A DNA stretch of 64,000 nt from Thermus antranikianii DSM 12462 (GCF_000423905.1 NZ_KE384104.1:37467-101466); one strand, 5' to 3'; positions 36,361-46,442 are shown, numbered from the stretch's first letter. Notes: generated by a model not told the origin, from the letters alone. Program-made: numbers and translations.

Positions 36361-37487
36361 CACGCACCTCCCACGAGGGCCTTGGTGGGCCCGTGCAGGA
36401 TCTCGCCTTCCTTCATGAGAAGCGCCCCCTGGATGATCTCGTCCTCCCACTTGGGGGCAAACTCGCCCTTTTCCACGAGCAGGCTGGAAAGGTTCAAAAG
36501 GTTTTTGGCATACATCTCCGAGGCGTGCACGGAAAGCTCGCTGGGGAGGTTCAAGGGGCCAAAGATCCTCACGCCCCTTACCTCCACCACCTCCCCGGGT
36601 TGGGTGAGGACGCAGTTACCCCCGCTTTCCGCCGCCAGGTCCACCACCACCGTGCCCGGCTTCAGGCGCTCCACCATGTCCTCGGTGAGGAGGATGGGGG
36701 CTCGGCGGCCCGGCACCTGGGCGGTGGTGATGATGGCGTCCATCCCCGCCACGTGCTCCCGCAGGGCCTCGTGCTGGATGCGCTTCTCCTCCTCGGTAAG
36801 CTCCCGGGCGTAGCCGCCCTCCCCTTCCGCGCTGATGGGAAGCTCAATGGGCTTGGCTCCCAGGGAGAGGGCCTGCTCCACCGCCGCCTTGCGCACGTCA
36901 TAGGCAAAGACCTGGGCCCCCAGGCGCTTGGCGGTGGCGATGGCCATAAGCCCCGCCACCCCCACCCCCATGACCATCACCTTGGCGGGGCGGATGGTGC
37001 CCGCCGCCGTGGTGAGCATGGGGAAGAAGCGGGGGGAAAGCCTCGCGGCGTGAAGGGCCGCCAGGTACCCCGCCACCGTGGCCTGGCTGGAGAGGGCATC
37101 CATGCTCTGGGCCCGGGTGATGCGGGGGATGAGCTCCATGGCGATCACCGTGGCCTTTTTGGCGGCCAAGGCCTTCACCAGGTCCAGGTTCCTGTGAGCC
37201 TGGACAAACCCCACCACGATGGCCCCGGGCTCCAGGGCCTCGACCAGGTCCAAGGGAGGCGGTTGAACAGTGAAAAGCAGGTTGGCGCCCCTCAGAAGCT
37301 CTCCTCGCTCCACCACCTCTGCCCCAGCTTCCTGGTAGGCGGCGTCGGGGTAGTAGGCACCCTCCCCGGCGCCCCTCTCTACCCGCACCCTGGCCCCCTG
37401 CTTCACCAGGCGGGCCACCACCTCGGGCACCAGGGCCACCCTTCTTTCCCCTGGAGCCCTTTCCTTGGGAACCGCTATGGTCACCAT
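36360..37487 (-). CDS. pntA1: NAD(P) transhydrogenase subunit alpha, part 1 (NAD-binding)
   Basis: 375-aa soluble dI domain, related to alanine dehydrogenase. It shows AVPKERAPGERRVALVPEVV (about 4-23), LIPRITRAQSMDALSSQA, the Rossmann loop VMVMGVGVAGLMAIATAKRL (about 170-189) and VVVDLAAESGGNC. The start is the ATG at 37487 with AAGGAGG upstream. A TATACT box at 37507-37512 serves as -10. Confidence 0.95.
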   Translation of the reverse strand: MVTIAVPKERAPGERRVALVPEVVARLVKQGARVRVERGAGEGAYYPDAAYQEAGAEVVERGELLRGANLLFTVQPPPLDLVEALEPGAIVVGFVQAHRNLDLVKALAAKKATVIAMELIPRITRAQSMDALSSQATVAGYLAALHAARLSPRFFPMLTTAAGTIRPAKVMVMGVGVAGLMAIATAKRLGAQVFAYDVRKAAVEQALSLGAKPIELPISAEGEGGYARELTEEEKRIQHEALREHVAGMDAIITTAQVPGRRAPILLTEDMVERLKPGTVVVDLAAESGGNCVLTQPGEVVEVRGVRIFGPLNLPSELSVHASEMYAKNLLNLSSLLVEKGEFAPKWEDEIIQGALLMKEGEILHGPTKALVGGA

Positions 37488-37506
37488 AGGACCCTCCTTC
37501 CGCGCC

Positions 37507-37512
37507 AGTATA
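37507..37512 (-). promoter_or_regulatory. -10 box of the pnt operon
   Basis: TATACT on the minus strand, 19 bases before the pntA1 ATG. The short leader carries a Shine-Dalgarno. No clear -35. Confidence 0.5.
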
Positions 37513-37593
37513 CCAACGGGGCCACGGGCATCTGTCCTTGGCCTCGAGGGTGACCCACTGGTCAGAAGCGAATCCTTATGGAAGAATGCCTCC

Positions 37594-38481
37594 ATGCGGC
37601 CCTCCGGGCTCAAGATCGCCTCCGTACTGCTCCTGGGCATCTTCGCCATCAGCTTCGGCAGCATCCTGGTGCGCCTGGCCCTGGCGGCCTCCGGGGATAG
37701 AAGCCTAGCCTTCAGCCTGGTGATGAGCGCGGGGCGGATGGGCCTTGCGGCCTTGCTCCTCCTTCCCAGCTGGCGAAGACCTCTGGCCAGCCGAAGGGGG
37801 CTTCCCTACGCGGTGGCCGCCGGGGCTTCCCTGGCCCTGCACTTTGCCCTTTGGATCACCTCCCTCTCCTACACCTCGGTGGCGGCCAGCACCGCCTTGG
37901 TCACCACCAATCCGGTCTGGGTCACCCTCTTCGGCTGGCTTTTCTTTCGGGAAGCTCCTTCCGGCCTAACCATGCTGGGGATTGGGATAGCCCTTTTGGG
38001 AGGGCTTTTGATCGGCCTGGGGGATGCCCAAGGGGGCGGGGGAACCAATCCCCTCCTCGGGGACTTCCTGGCCCTCCTGGGAGCGGTGGCTGCCTCCCTT
38101 TACTTCCTCCTGGGGCGGGAAGCCCAGAGGCGGGGGCTTTCCATCCTGGAGTACGTGCGGATAGCCTACACCACCGCAGCCCTCCTCCTCCTTCCTCTTC
38201 CCTACCTCTTTGGCGGAGGGTACGGGGGTTATCCCCTTGCGGTCTACGGCTACATCCTCCTCATGGCCCTTTTGCCGCAGCTTTTGGGCCATACCAGCTT
38301 CAACTGGGCCACCCGACACATCCCCCCGGTCCTGGTCACCCTGGCCATCCTCTTTGAACCGGTGGGGGCGAGCCTCCTGGCCTTCCTCCTCTTTGGGGAG
38401 CTTCCCGGGGTTCAGGTGCTCCTGGGAGCCCTGGTCCTCCTCCTCGGGGTGGGCATAGCCGTGGTGGGGGCACAGCGATGA
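37594..38481 (+). CDS. EamA/DMT-family transporter
   Basis: 295 aa with about ten hydrophobic spans arranged as two EamA repeats. The N-terminal repeat ends with TSVAASTALVTTNPVWVTLF (about 104-123), the hallmark of this family. The C-terminal repeat has FNWATRHIPPVLVTLAILFE. Drug/metabolite exporter of unknown substrate. Overlaps the next EamA gene by four bases (ATGA), so the two may form a heterodimeric pair. Confidence 0.85.
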   Translation: MRPSGLKIASVLLLGIFAISFGSILVRLALAASGDRSLAFSLVMSAGRMGLAALLLLPSWRRPLASRRGLPYAVAAGASLALHFALWITSLSYTSVAASTALVTTNPVWVTLFGWLFFREAPSGLTMLGIGIALLGGLLIGLGDAQGGGGTNPLLGDFLALLGAVAASLYFLLGREAQRRGLSILEYVRIAYTTAALLLLPLPYLFGGGYGGYPLAVYGYILLMALLPQLLGHTSFNWATRHIPPVLVTLAILFEPVGASLLAFLLFGELPGVQVLLGALVLLLGVGIAVVGAQR

Positions 38482-39290
38482 TCTATGTGGCCCTGGCTGC
38501 ACTTCTATGGGGCCTGGGCGGGGCTCTGGCCGGGCGGTTCATGGGGGAGATTCCCCCCTCGGTCCTCATCCCCTTGCGCTTTCTCCTGAGCTTTTCTCTG
38601 CTTCTCCCCCTGGTGCTCCGGTCTCCCCCGGCCGCCAAGGAGTGGCCCCAGCTCCTCCGGGTGGGGCTCGCCCTCTCCGGGGCCCAGGCCTTCTACTACC
38701 TGGCCATCCACGCCACCACCGTGGCCACCGGGATCTTCCTTCAGTACCTGGCCCCCGCCCTCCTCACCCTCTACGCCCTCCTAAGGGGGGAAAGGCTTCC
38801 CGGCAAGGCCCTTTTGGGGGTGGCCGTGGCCCTTTTGGGAGCCTACGTGCTGGTGGTGGGGTCCAAGGGTTTCACGGCAAGCCCCCTGGGGGTGGCCTAC
38901 GGCCTCCTCTCCGCCCTTTCCTTCGCCCTTTACGCTGCCTTCTCCCATGGGCTCAAGACCCCGCCCTTGGTGAGCCTGGGGGTGGCCACGGGGGTGGGAA
39001 GCCTCCTCTCCCTCCCCATCCTCCTGGGCAACCTTCCCCGGGTTTGGACCTTGGACCCAGGGGACTGGGGGGCGGTGGCCTACCTGGTTATCCTGGGCAC
39101 GGTGGTGCCCTTTAGCCTCTTCCTCTTGGGGGTGCGCACGGTACCCGCCCGGAACGCCACCCTAACCGCCATGCTGGAGCCGGTGGCCGGGGCGATCTTC
39201 GCCTGGCCCCTGGCGGGAGAACCCTTGAGCTTCGAGGGCCTTCTGGGCGGTACCCTCATCCTCCTGGGAGTGGCTCTGAACCGGAGGTGA
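38478..39290 (+). CDS. EamA/DMT-family transporter
   Basis: 270 aa with about ten hydrophobic spans. The first EamA repeat holds HATTVATGIFLQYLAPALLT (about 74-93); the second ends with RNATLTAMLEPVAGAIFAWP (about 223-242), both family patterns. It starts inside the stop of the previous DMT gene and is followed one base later by an MFS gene, so all three are one transcript. Substrate unknown. Confidence 0.85.
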   Translation: MIYVALAALLWGLGGALAGRFMGEIPPSVLIPLRFLLSFSLLLPLVLRSPPAAKEWPQLLRVGLALSGAQAFYYLAIHATTVATGIFLQYLAPALLTLYALLRGERLPGKALLGVAVALLGAYVLVVGSKGFTASPLGVAYGLLSALSFALYAAFSHGLKTPPLVSLGVATGVGSLLSLPILLGNLPRVWTLDPGDWGAVAYLVILGTVVPFSLFLLGVRTVPARNATLTAMLEPVAGAIFAWPLAGEPLSFEGLLGGTLILLGVALNRR

Positions 39291-39291
39291 T

Positions 39292-40437
39292 ATGGCAGCG
39301 CGGGTTTTTCTCCTCTTCACCCTAGGCTACTTCCTCTCCTACTTCTACCGGTCGGCCAATGCGGTGCTGGCCAAGGATCTGTCCCAGGACCTGGGCCTGG
39401 GTCCGGCGGAGCTGGGCTTTATGACCAGCCTCTTCTACCTCTCCTTCGCCACGGTACAGCTCCCCTTGGGAAGCCTCCTGGACCGGTATGGTCCCCGGAT
39501 CATCACCCCGGCCCTCCTCCTGGTGGCTTCCCTGGGAAGCGTGGTCTTCGGGCTGGCGCAAAGCTTCCCCACCCTGGCCCTGGGCCGGGCCCTGATCGGG
39601 GTGGGGATGGCCGCCGCCCTTATGGGCTCGCTAAAAGCCTTTAGCCTCTGGTTCCCCCGGACCTACGCCACCGTTTCCACCCTCCTGGTGGGCCTGGGGG
39701 CCACAGGGGGGCTTTTGGCGGCCACCCCCCTGGCCCTCCTGAAGGAGGCCATGGGCTGGCGGGGGGTCTTCCTCCTGGGGGCAGGGGTGGTGGTCCTGGT
39801 GGCCCTTCTCATCTACCTGGGGGTGCGGAACACCCCCCCTGGGGTTCCCTGGCCCAAGGGTGGGGGAGGCGGAGGGCTAAGGGAAGTCCTGGGCAATTCC
39901 AGGCTCCTGCGGGTGGCCTTTTTGGCCTTGGCCTTTGCGGGAAGCTTCCTGGCTTTGCAAACCCTCTGGGCTGGGGCCTACGCCTACGCCCTGGGCCTCG
40001 AGGCGGTGAAGGTGGGGAACCTCCTCCTCCTCTACTCGGGAGGCGCGGTCCTGGGCTTTTTGGTATCCGGCTACCTGGCCGACCGCCTGGGCACCGCCAA
40101 GGTGCTGGTGGGCGCGGCCTCTTTCTTCGCCCTGGGCCTCCTCCTCGCCCTCTTCAAGCTTCTTGCCCTTGCCTACCCCCTCATGGGATTCTTCGGAGCC
40201 TTCAACATCCTCACCCTTACCCAGGCCCGGGAGCTAGTGCCCCCTCACCTGGTGGGCCGGGGCACCACCTTGGTGAACCTCTTCGGCATTGGGGGCACCT
40301 TCCTGTTGCAGTGGGGGGTGGGGGTGGCGGTGGGAACCCTGGGATACGCCTTCGCCTTCGGCAGCCTTCTTGGCCTTCTCCTTCTGGCTCTTTTCCTTTA
40401 CCGCCCCCTTCTCGGTTTGGGGAAAACCTCGGGGTGA
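39292..40437 (+). CDS. MFS transporter
   Basis: 381 aa with 12 predicted spans. The N-terminus FLLFTLGYFLSYFYRSANAV and the loop PLGSLLDRYGPRIITPALLL (motif A, 'GxLxDRxGxR', about 61-80) fit the major facilitator superfamily; the second half repeats it at GYLADRLGTAKVLVGAASF. It resembles the CynX/nitrate-type branch, but substrate is unknown. Third gene of the transporter operon. Confidence 0.85.
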   Translation: MAARVFLLFTLGYFLSYFYRSANAVLAKDLSQDLGLGPAELGFMTSLFYLSFATVQLPLGSLLDRYGPRIITPALLLVASLGSVVFGLAQSFPTLALGRALIGVGMAAALMGSLKAFSLWFPRTYATVSTLLVGLGATGGLLAATPLALLKEAMGWRGVFLLGAGVVVLVALLIYLGVRNTPPGVPWPKGGGGGGLREVLGNSRLLRVAFLALAFAGSFLALQTLWAGAYAYALGLEAVKVGNLLLLYSGGAVLGFLVSGYLADRLGTAKVLVGAASFFALGLLLALFKLLALAYPLMGFFGAFNILTLTQARELVPPHLVGRGTTLVNLFGIGGTFLLQWGVGVAVGTLGYAFAFGSLLGLLLLALFLYRPLLGLGKTSG

Positions 40438-40708
40438 AAACCTCCTGGACCCCCATTCGGTCAGTCTAGGCGTTCTTGCGGAAGCGGATTGGGAAAAGGA
40501 GCGGGCGTTCCCAAGGGCCCAAAGGGTGGTACCATTCCTGGGTCCTGAGATATCTTGGAGTATATTCCATTTTCCCCGGCAGGCGGCGAACTTTGTTATA
40601 TGCCCTCGAGGCCTTGCGGGGACCTTTTGCGATTAGGAGCCGGCATCTAGCCTGTTAGCCAATGGCCGAGCCTGGGCAAAACTAACACTTTTGGGTTAAA
40701 CTCCCTCC
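40438..40708. other. 271-base intergenic region upstream of comM
   Basis: No supported gene. It has AT-rich hexamers unusual for this genome: a near-palindrome GGAGTATATTCC (40557-40568) and TTATAT near 40598. At the 3' end TAAACT (40697-40702) is 6 bases from the comM ATG, a leaderless -10 box. The rest is unexplained and could hold a small RNA or operators. Confidence 0.45.
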
Positions 40709-42193
40709 ATGCTAGCCCAGGTGCGAAGCTATACCCTCTTCGGCCTGGACGCGGTTCCCGTCACCGTGGAGGTGGATGTTAGCCCCGGGCTTCCCAGCTA
40801 CGCCCTGGTGGGGTTGCCGGACAAGGCGGTGGAGGAAAGCCGGGAGCGGGTCAGGGCCGCCCTAAAGAACTCGGGCTTCCCCTACCCCCAGGCCCGGGTG
40901 GTGGTGAACCTGGCCCCGGCGGAACTCCGTAAGGAAGGAAGCCACTTTGACCTGCCCATCGCCTTGGGGCTTCTGGCCGCCCAAGGGGTGGTGCCCCTGG
41001 AGGGCCTGGCGGGCCTGGCGGTGGCCGGGGAGCTGGGCCTGGATGGAACCCTGCGCCCGGTGCCCGGGGCGGTGAACCTGGCTTTGGGGGCCTTGGGCGA
41101 AGGGAAAAAGCTCCTCCTGCCCCTGGAAAGCGCCAAGGAGGCCGCCTTGGTGGAGGGGGTGGAGGTCTACGGGGTGGAAAACCTCCTTCAGGCGGTGGCC
41201 TACCTGAGGGGAGAAGAGGAGCCCAGGAGGGTGGAGCCCGACGATCCCGTGGCCGCCCTGGAGGCTTTGGACCTCCGGGACGTGAAGGGCCAGGCCAAGG
41301 CCAAAAGGGCCCTGGAGATCGCCGCCGCCGGTTACCACCACCTCCTTATGGTGGGAAGCCCGGGCTCGGGAAAAACTATGCTGGCTAGGCGCCTTCCCTT
41401 TCTGCTTCCCCCTTTGAGCCAGGAGGCCGCCCTCGAGGTAAGCCGCATCCACTCCGCCGCCGGGCAGATCCTTAAGGGCCTGGTGCGCACGCCCCCCTTC
41501 CGCGCCCCCCACCACACGGTGAGCTACGCGGGCCTCATCGGGGGCGGGGCCATCCCCAAGCCGGGGGAGGTTTCCCTGGCCCACCGGGGGGTGCTTTTCC
41601 TGGACGAGTTCCCCGAGTTTTCCCGGGATGCCCTGGAAGCCCTCCGCCAGCCCCTCGAGGACGGGGTGGTGACCGTCTCCCGGGCCAGGGCCAGCCTCAC
41701 CTTCCCCGCCCGCTTCCTCCTGGTGGCGGCCATGAACCCCTGCCCCTGCGGCTGGTACGGGGACCCGGAGCGGGCCTGCACCTGCACCCCGGCAAGCCGC
41801 CAGCGCTACGTGGGGAAGATCTCCGGACCTCTCCTGGACCGGTTTGACCTGGTGGTGGAGGTGCCCCGCTTAACCCCAGCTGAGCTCGCCCGCGCCCCCG
41901 AAGGGGAAGGCACCGAGGCCGTGCGGGAAAGGGTCCTAAGGGCCCGGGAGAGGATGCTCGCCCGGCAGGGCAGGCCCAACGGGGAGCTTGCGGGAAAGGC
42001 CCTGAGGGAGCACGTACGCTTAACCTCGGGGGCGGAAAACCTCCTCCAGGCAGCGGCCAAGCGGATGCTCCTTTCCGCCAGGAGCTACGACCGCCTCCTC
42101 CGGGTAGCCCGCACCATCGCCGACCTGCAGGGAGCGGAGAGCGTGGAGGAAAACCACGTGGCCGAGGCCTTGGCCTACCGCAAGACCCTCTAG
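40709..42193 (+). CDS. comM: YifB/ComM family Mg-chelatase-like AAA+ ATPase
   Basis: 494 aa. The N-terminal Lon-like fold domain starts [20 protein letters not shown] and has [20 protein letters not shown] (about 73-92). Walker A is [20 protein letters not shown] (about 212-231) and Walker B is [20 protein letters not shown] (about 293-312). A Cys cluster follows in [17 protein letters not shown]. ComM is a branch-migration helicase that helps integrate incoming DNA during natural transformation, a trait strong in Thermus. Convergent with mgsA, overlapping by four bases. Confidence 0.93.
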   Translation: MLAQVRSYTLFGLDAVPVTVEVDVSPGLPSYALVGLPDKAVEESRERVRAALKNSGFPYPQARVVVNLAPAELRKEGSHFDLPIALGLLAAQGVVPLEGLAGLAVAGELGLDGTLRPVPGAVNLALGALGEGKKLLLPLESAKEAALVEGVEVYGVENLLQAVAYLRGEEEPRRVEPDDPVAALEALDLRDVKGQAKAKRALEIAAAGYHHLLMVGSPGSGKTMLARRLPFLLPPLSQEAALEVSRIHSAAGQILKGLVRTPPFRAPHHTVSYAGLIGGGAIPKPGEVSLAHRGVLFLDEFPEFSRDALEALRQPLEDGVVTVSRARASLTFPARFLLVAAMNPCPCGWYGDPERACTCTPASRQRYVGKISGPLLDRFDLVVEVPRLTPAELARAPEGEGTEAVRERVLRARERMLARQGRPNGELAGKALREHVRLTSGAENLLQAAAKRMLLSARSYDRLLRVARTIADLQGAESVEENHVAEALAYRKTL

Positions 42194-42567
42194 CCCACCT
42201 GGGCAGCAAGCCAGGGAACAAGGGCCTCCGCCGCCTCGAGGTTGGTGGCCAAGGGCACCCCGTGCACGTTGCACACCCGCATGAGGGCCTGCACGTCGGG
42301 CTCGTGGGGCTTGGGGGTGAGGGGATCCTGGAAGAAGAGCACGCAAAGCACCTTTCCCTCAGCCACCCTGGACCCGATCTGCATATCCCCTCCCAGGGGA
42401 CCGGAAAGAACCCGCTCCACCTCGAGGCCGGTGGCCTCCTGGATGCGTTTCCCCGTGGTGCCCGTGGCCAGGAGGGGGAAGCGGGAAAGAAGCTCCCGGT
42501 GCCGTTGGCAAAAGGCCACCATATCGTCCTTCTTGGCATCGTGGGCGATAAGGGCCAAGGCCTTCAT
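42190..42567 (-). CDS. mgsA: Methylglyoxal synthase
   Basis: 125 aa. Converts dihydroxyacetone phosphate to methylglyoxal plus phosphate. [18 protein letters not shown] at the start, [16 protein letters not shown] (phosphate loop, about 33-48) and [20 protein letters not shown] (catalytic Asp, about 53-72) are family signatures. A TACAAT box ends 6 bases before the ATG. Confidence 0.95.
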   Translation of the reverse strand: MKALALIAHDAKKDDMVAFCQRHRELLSRFPLLATGTTGKRIQEATGLEVERVLSGPLGGDMQIGSRVAEGKVLCVLFFQDPLTPKPHEPDVQALMRVCNVHGVPLATNLEAAEALVPWLAAQVG

Positions 42568-42573
42568 GGGACC

Positions 42574-42583
42574 ATTGTATGCT
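42574..42583. promoter_or_regulatory. Overlapping divergent leaderless promoters mgsA / mazG-like
   Basis: On the minus strand TACAAT (42574-42579) is 6 bases from the mgsA ATG. On the plus strand TATGCT (42578-42583) is 7 bases from the ATG at 42591. The boxes overlap by two bases, a third case in this window of interlocked divergent -10 elements. Confidence 0.5.
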
Positions 42584-42590
42584 CCTTTCC

Positions 42591-42917
42591 ATGGAAGCCC
42601 TCACCTTCAAGGAGGCCCAGAGGCAGGTGGACGCCTGGATCAGCCAGTTCAAGGAAGGCTATTTCCCGCCTCTTCTCATGCTGGCCCGTCTGACGGAGGA
42701 GCTAGGGGAGGTGGCCCGGGTCCTGGCCCACCGCCATGGGAAGAAGCCCAAGCCAGGGGAGGAGGAAGGGGATCTGGCCATGGAGCTCGCCGACCTCCTC
42801 TTCGTCCTCATCTCCCTGGCCAACCGGGAGGGCATCGACCTGGAGGAAGCCTTCCTCAAGGCCATGGCCAAGTACCGGGACCGGGACGGGGAGCGCTGGA
42901 CCCGGAAAGGGGGCTAG
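42591..42917 (+). CDS. MazG-like nucleotide pyrophosphohydrolase
   Basis: 108 aa from the ATG at 42591, which suits the leaderless promoter; an ATG at 42579 would add four residues. It shows LARLTEELGEVARVLAHRHG with the ExxE pair and GDLAMELADLLFVLISLANR with the ExxD pair (about 58-77), the four acidic metal ligands of the MazG all-alpha NTPase fold. A single domain. It probably hydrolyses non-canonical or excess dNTPs. One base separates it from the ABC relic. Confidence 0.88.
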   Translation: MEALTFKEAQRQVDAWISQFKEGYFPPLLMLARLTEELGEVARVLAHRHGKKPKPGEEEGDLAMELADLLFVLISLANREGIDLEEAFLKAMAKYRDRDGERWTRKGG

Positions 42918-42918
42918 G

Positions 42919-43560
42919 ATGGAGCGCCCCTTTTTGGAAGCCCAGGGCCTGCACAAGCGCTTCGGGGCCCTCGAGGCCGTCCTGGTGGGCTACTTGCTCT
43001 GGTCCTTCACCCTGCTTTCCTATAGCAGCCTCTCCTTCGGCCTCACCGAGGAGGCCCAGACGGGCACCCTGGAGCAGGTCTTCCTTACCCCCTATGGGCC
43101 GATTCCCCTTTTTCTGGTGCGGAACCTCTCCGGCCTCCTCATCCAGGGGCTCCTGGTCTTTCTCATCGCCTTGGTGCTCATGGCCCTAACGGGAGCCCGG
43201 CTTTCCTTCCATCCCGGAGTGGTTCTCCCCTTCCTGGCCGTTCTCCTGGGGGGGTATGGCCTCGGGTTTGCCATGGGAAGCCTGGCCCTTTTATACAAGC
43301 GCATCGGCCAGCTTCTGGGCCTTTCCCAGTTCCTCTTGCTCTTTCTCCTGCAAGCCCCGGGCCAGGGGCTTTTTCTCCTCTTGCCCATGGCCCCCGGGGC
43401 CGCCTTAGCCCGGAGCATGCTGGCGGAAGGAGCGCCCCTGGACCCCCTGTTCCTGCTTCTGGCCTTCCTGAACGGCTTCCTCTACCTGGGCCTGGGGCTT
43501 TTCCTCTTCAAACTGGCGGTACATCGGGCCAAGAAGCTGGGGCTTTTGCATGGCTACTAG
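42919..43560 (+). pseudogene. In-frame deletion fusion of an ABC transporter ATPase start and ABC-2 permease end
   Basis: 213 codons. The first 21 residues (MERPFLEAQGLHKRFGALEA) read as the start of an ABC ATPase, of the type 'LxKRFGxxxAL'. At about residue 22 (near 42,982) the sequence switches to the middle of an ABC-2 type permease with membrane spans (LVGYLLWSFTLLSYSSLSFG, then LEQVFLTPYGPIPLFLVRNL). The Walker A, signature and Walker B parts and the permease N-terminus are gone. The frame is open, so a membrane stub could be made, but a working transporter cannot. Confidence 0.8.
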
Positions 43561-44626
43561 GCTCGTCCTTCTCGCCTTGGGACCCGCCCTGGCCCTGGGC
43601 CTGGGGCGGTTCGCCTACGCCCTGGTCCTGCCCCTCATGCAAAACGCCTGGGGGCTTTCCTACGCCCAAGCGGGGATCCTGGGAAGCGCCAACACCCTGG
43701 GCTACCTGGTGGGGGCCTTTTTCAGCCACCGCCTCCTAGGCCGGGTGGGCTACCGGAAAGGGTTCTTTCTGGCCCTCTTCCTGCAGGGCCCCATCCTGGC
43801 CCTCACGGGGATGGAAAACCTCCCCCTGGTCTTCAGCCTGCGGTTTCTCCAGGGTTTTCTGGGTGCCCTGGTCTTCGTGGGAGGGGCGGCCCTCCTCATG
43901 GCCCTGGGCAGTTCCGGGCGAACCCTGGGGATCTACTACGGGGGCGTGGGCCTGGGGCTTCTTCTGGCCCCGTGGCTCCTATGGGGAGCCGCCGAGCCCA
44001 CGGGGGCCTGGGCCAGGCTGGGCCTGTATAGCCTCCTGCTGGGCCTGCCCGCCCTCCTCGCCTGGCCTCTTCTGAAAGAACCCCCACCCCCCGTCCAGGG
44101 CGAGGGAAGCCTCTGGCCCATCCTTCCCCTACTCCTGGCCTACGGCCTTTACGGGGCGGGGTACATCGGCTACATGACCTTCGTGGCGGCGGTGGTGGGG
44201 GACTCCCTGGTCCTCTTCGGCCTCCTGGGCCTGGGAGCCCTTCTCACCGGACCCGTCTGGGGGCCCTGGGTGGAGCGGGTAGGGGGGAGAAAAGGGCTTT
44301 TCCACGTGCTTCTGGTGCTCTTCCTGGGAAGCCTTCCACCCCTGGCCCTGCACCTTTCCGCCCTTAGCGCCCTTCTCTTCGGCCTTTCCTTCCTGGGGGT
44401 GATCACCGCCCTCACCCAGGCCTTCCGCACCCTCCTTCCCCCTTCCGCCTGGCCCCGGGCCATGGGGCTTTCCACGGCCGCCTTCGCCCTAGGGCAGGCG
44501 GTGGGACCTGCCGTGGCCGGGTTCTTTGCGGAGATGGCGGGGCGGGGGGAGGGGGCGCTTTGGGCGGCCAGCGTCCTCCTCTTCCTGGCCCTCCTCCCCA
44601 CCTGGTCCCGCCCTCAGAAACCGTAA
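43550..44626 (+). CDS. MFS transporter, YbfB/YjiJ-like
   Basis: 358 aa with about 12 spans. The N-terminus [20 protein letters not shown] (about 15-34) is typical of the YbfB/YjiJ group. [20 protein letters not shown] and [18 protein letters not shown] follow, then [20 protein letters not shown] in the second half. Substrate unknown. The ATG at 43550 lies 11 bases inside the preceding relic gene. Convergent with the carboxypeptidase gene, overlapping by 13 bases. Confidence 0.85.
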   Translation: MATRLVLLALGPALALGLGRFAYALVLPLMQNAWGLSYAQAGILGSANTLGYLVGAFFSHRLLGRVGYRKGFFLALFLQGPILALTGMENLPLVFSLRFLQGFLGALVFVGGAALLMALGSSGRTLGIYYGGVGLGLLLAPWLLWGAAEPTGAWARLGLYSLLLGLPALLAWPLLKEPPPPVQGEGSLWPILPLLLAYGLYGAGYIGYMTFVAAVVGDSLVLFGLLGLGALLTGPVWGPWVERVGGRKGLFHVLLVLFLGSLPPLALHLSALSALLFGLSFLGVITALTQAFRTLLPPSAWPRAMGLSTAAFALGQAVGPAVAGFFAEMAGRGEGALWAASVLLFLALLPTWSRPQKP

Positions 44627-46149
44627 AGGGCCCGGTACTTCTCCTCCAGGTAGGCCAAAAAGGGCCGGGCGCTGGGGGGCGTGCCGGTCACCCGCTCCAC
44701 CAAGGCCTTGGGGCGGAAGCGGCTACCCTCGGCGTGGATGTTCTTACGGGTCCAATCCAAAAAGGCATGGAACTCCCCCCGCCGGAACTGGGCCTCGAGG
44801 TCCCCAAGCTCCTCCTGGGCCTTTTGGAAGAACTGGGCGGCGTAGAGGTTGCCCAGGGTGTAGGTGGGGAAGTAGCCGAAAAGCCCCCCAGACCAGTGCA
44901 CGTCCTGCATCACCCCGTCCTTGTAGTCCTTGGGAGCCACCCCCAGGTAGGCCCGGTACCGTTCCGCCCAGGCCCCGGGGAGGTCCTCCAGGGCAAGCTC
45001 CCCCCGGAAGAGGGAAAGCTCCAGCTCCAGGCGCACCAGGATGTGGAGGTTATACGTGACCTCGTCCGCCTCCACCCGGATGAGGGAGGGCTCCACGGCG
45101 TTGATGGCCTGGTGGAAGTCCTCCAGGGCCACGTCCCGGAGGCTTGGGAAGTGCTCCTTGGCCCGGGGGAAAAACCGCTCCCAAAAGCCCAGGGAGCGGC
45201 CCACCAGGTTCTCCCAGGTGCGGCTTTGCGACTCGTGAACCCCCAGGGAGACCGCCTCCCCCCTTGGGGTCCCCCAGTGCTCCTTGGGCAGGCCCTGCTC
45301 GTAGAGGGCATGGCCCATCTCGTGCAGGGTGCCGAAGATGCCGGCGTTGAAGAAGTCCTCGAAGTAGCGGGTGGTGATGCGCACGTCCCCGGGCCCGATG
45401 GAGATCTCAAAGGGATGGGCAGTGGGGTCCAGGCGGCCCGCCTCGAGGTCGTAGCCGCAGGCGGCGAGAAGCTCGAGGGCAAAGGCCCTCTGGGCCTCCT
45501 TGGGATAGGAGCGGTGCAGGATGGTGGTGTCGGGTTTCCGGCCGCTACCCAGGATCCGGTCCAAAAGCCCCTGAAGCCCCTCCCTCAGCTGGGCGAAAAG
45601 GGGCAGAAGCTCCCCCGAGCGCATCCCCGGTTCAAACCCGTCCAGAAGGGCATCGTAAACCTCCCCATAGGGAGGGTCCCCGGGAGCCACGGGAAGGCCG
45701 TAGAGGATCTCCGCCTTCTCCTTGGTGAGGGCGAACACCCGGCGCAAGTAGGGCAAGAACCCCTGCCAGTCGTCCCTGGGACGGGCTTCCTCCCAGTAGC
45801 TTTCCGCCTCGCTTTGCGCCTGGGCCAGCTCCACCGCAAGCCGCTCGGGAATGGCCCGGGCACGCTCGTAGGCCTGCCGCCACTCCCGGACGTTGACCGC
45901 CGCATCGGATAGGGGATCCTGCACCAGGTGGGAGCCCTCCACCGCCGAAAGCCACTCCCCAATCCTGGGGTCGGTGGCCCGCTGGTGGAGGAGGCGGGCC
46001 AGGGCGGCCATCTGCCTCGCCCGGTGCTCGTGCCCCTTCTTCGGGATCATGGTGCGCTGGTCCCAAGCCGCCAGGGCCCCCAGGGAGGCCAGGTAGGCGG
46101 TTTCCCTTTGGAACTCCAAAAGCTGCTGATAAGCCGCTTCAGGTTTCAC
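44614..46149 (-). CDS. Carboxypeptidase of the M32 family (Taq-type metallocarboxypeptidase)
   Basis: 511 aa, the family length. The HEMGH zinc site is at residues 276-280 in [32 protein letters not shown] (the downstream Glu ligand) and [20 protein letters not shown] complete the M32 pattern. Cytosolic, Zn- or Co-dependent, broad-specificity C-terminal exopeptidase. The start is the ATG at 46149 with upstream non-coding sequence. Confidence 0.94.
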   Translation of the reverse strand: MKPEAAYQQLLEFQRETAYLASLGALAAWDQRTMIPKKGHEHRARQMAALARLLHQRATDPRIGEWLSAVEGSHLVQDPLSDAAVNVREWRQAYERARAIPERLAVELAQAQSEAESYWEEARPRDDWQGFLPYLRRVFALTKEKAEILYGLPVAPGDPPYGEVYDALLDGFEPGMRSGELLPLFAQLREGLQGLLDRILGSGRKPDTTILHRSYPKEAQRAFALELLAACGYDLEAGRLDPTAHPFEISIGPGDVRITTRYFEDFFNAGIFGTLHEMGHALYEQGLPKEHWGTPRGEAVSLGVHESQSRTWENLVGRSLGFWERFFPRAKEHFPSLRDVALEDFHQAINAVEPSLIRVEADEVTYNLHILVRLELELSLFRGELALEDLPGAWAERYRAYLGVAPKDYKDGVMQDVHWSGGLFGYFPTYTLGNLYAAQFFQKAQEELGDLEAQFRRGEFHAFLDWTRKNIHAEGSRFRPKALVERVTGTPPSARPFLAYLEEKYRALYGF

Positions 46150-46442
46150 GGAAGCATCTTACCGTTCGATTGCCCGCCTCGGACCACCGCCAGGCGGTGA
46201 GGTAGCCCACCCCCTGCCGACAGGCCTGGTAGAAACGCTCCATCGCAACCGATGCCAAGGAAAACGGCAGCAGTTGGCAACCCCGTGAAACTCCCGAGCC
46301 ATCCTTTTTGACGATACCAACCGCCCAAGGGAAGGGGAAAGCCTCTCGCGCCAGGCTTAAGGCCTTTGCAGAACCTCGCACCTGGGAACGGCACCCCTGG
46401 CCCGTTGCCGGCAACCCAGGGTTTGGGCCTTAAAATGCCTCC
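46150..46442. other. 293-base intergenic region between carboxypeptidase and prepilin peptidase genes
   Basis: No gene can be supported; the minus-strand open frame here has no recognisable domain and unusual residue use. At the 3' end a perfect 12-bp palindrome GTTGCCGGCAAC (46404-46415), flanked by CCCTGG and CCAGGG, precedes a TAAAAT box (46431-46436) that is 6 bases from the prepilin peptidase ATG. Because that mRNA would be leaderless, the palindrome acts as DNA, not RNA: a possible operator. Confidence 0.5.

Noticed and set aside
40476..40658. A 60-codon frame in the gap before comM
   Set aside because: No domain, no ribosome-binding site, and residue use unlike neighbouring proteins.
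46139..46414. A 91-codon minus-strand frame upstream of the carboxypeptidase gene
   Set aside because: No recognisable domain, no ribosome-binding site and atypical residue use; left as intergenic.
46150..46442. A riboswitch (cobalamin or cyclic-di-GMP type) in the region before pilD
   Set aside because: Conserved core sequences of those classes were not found, and the promoter predicts a leaderless mRNA that would exclude a 5' riboswitch.
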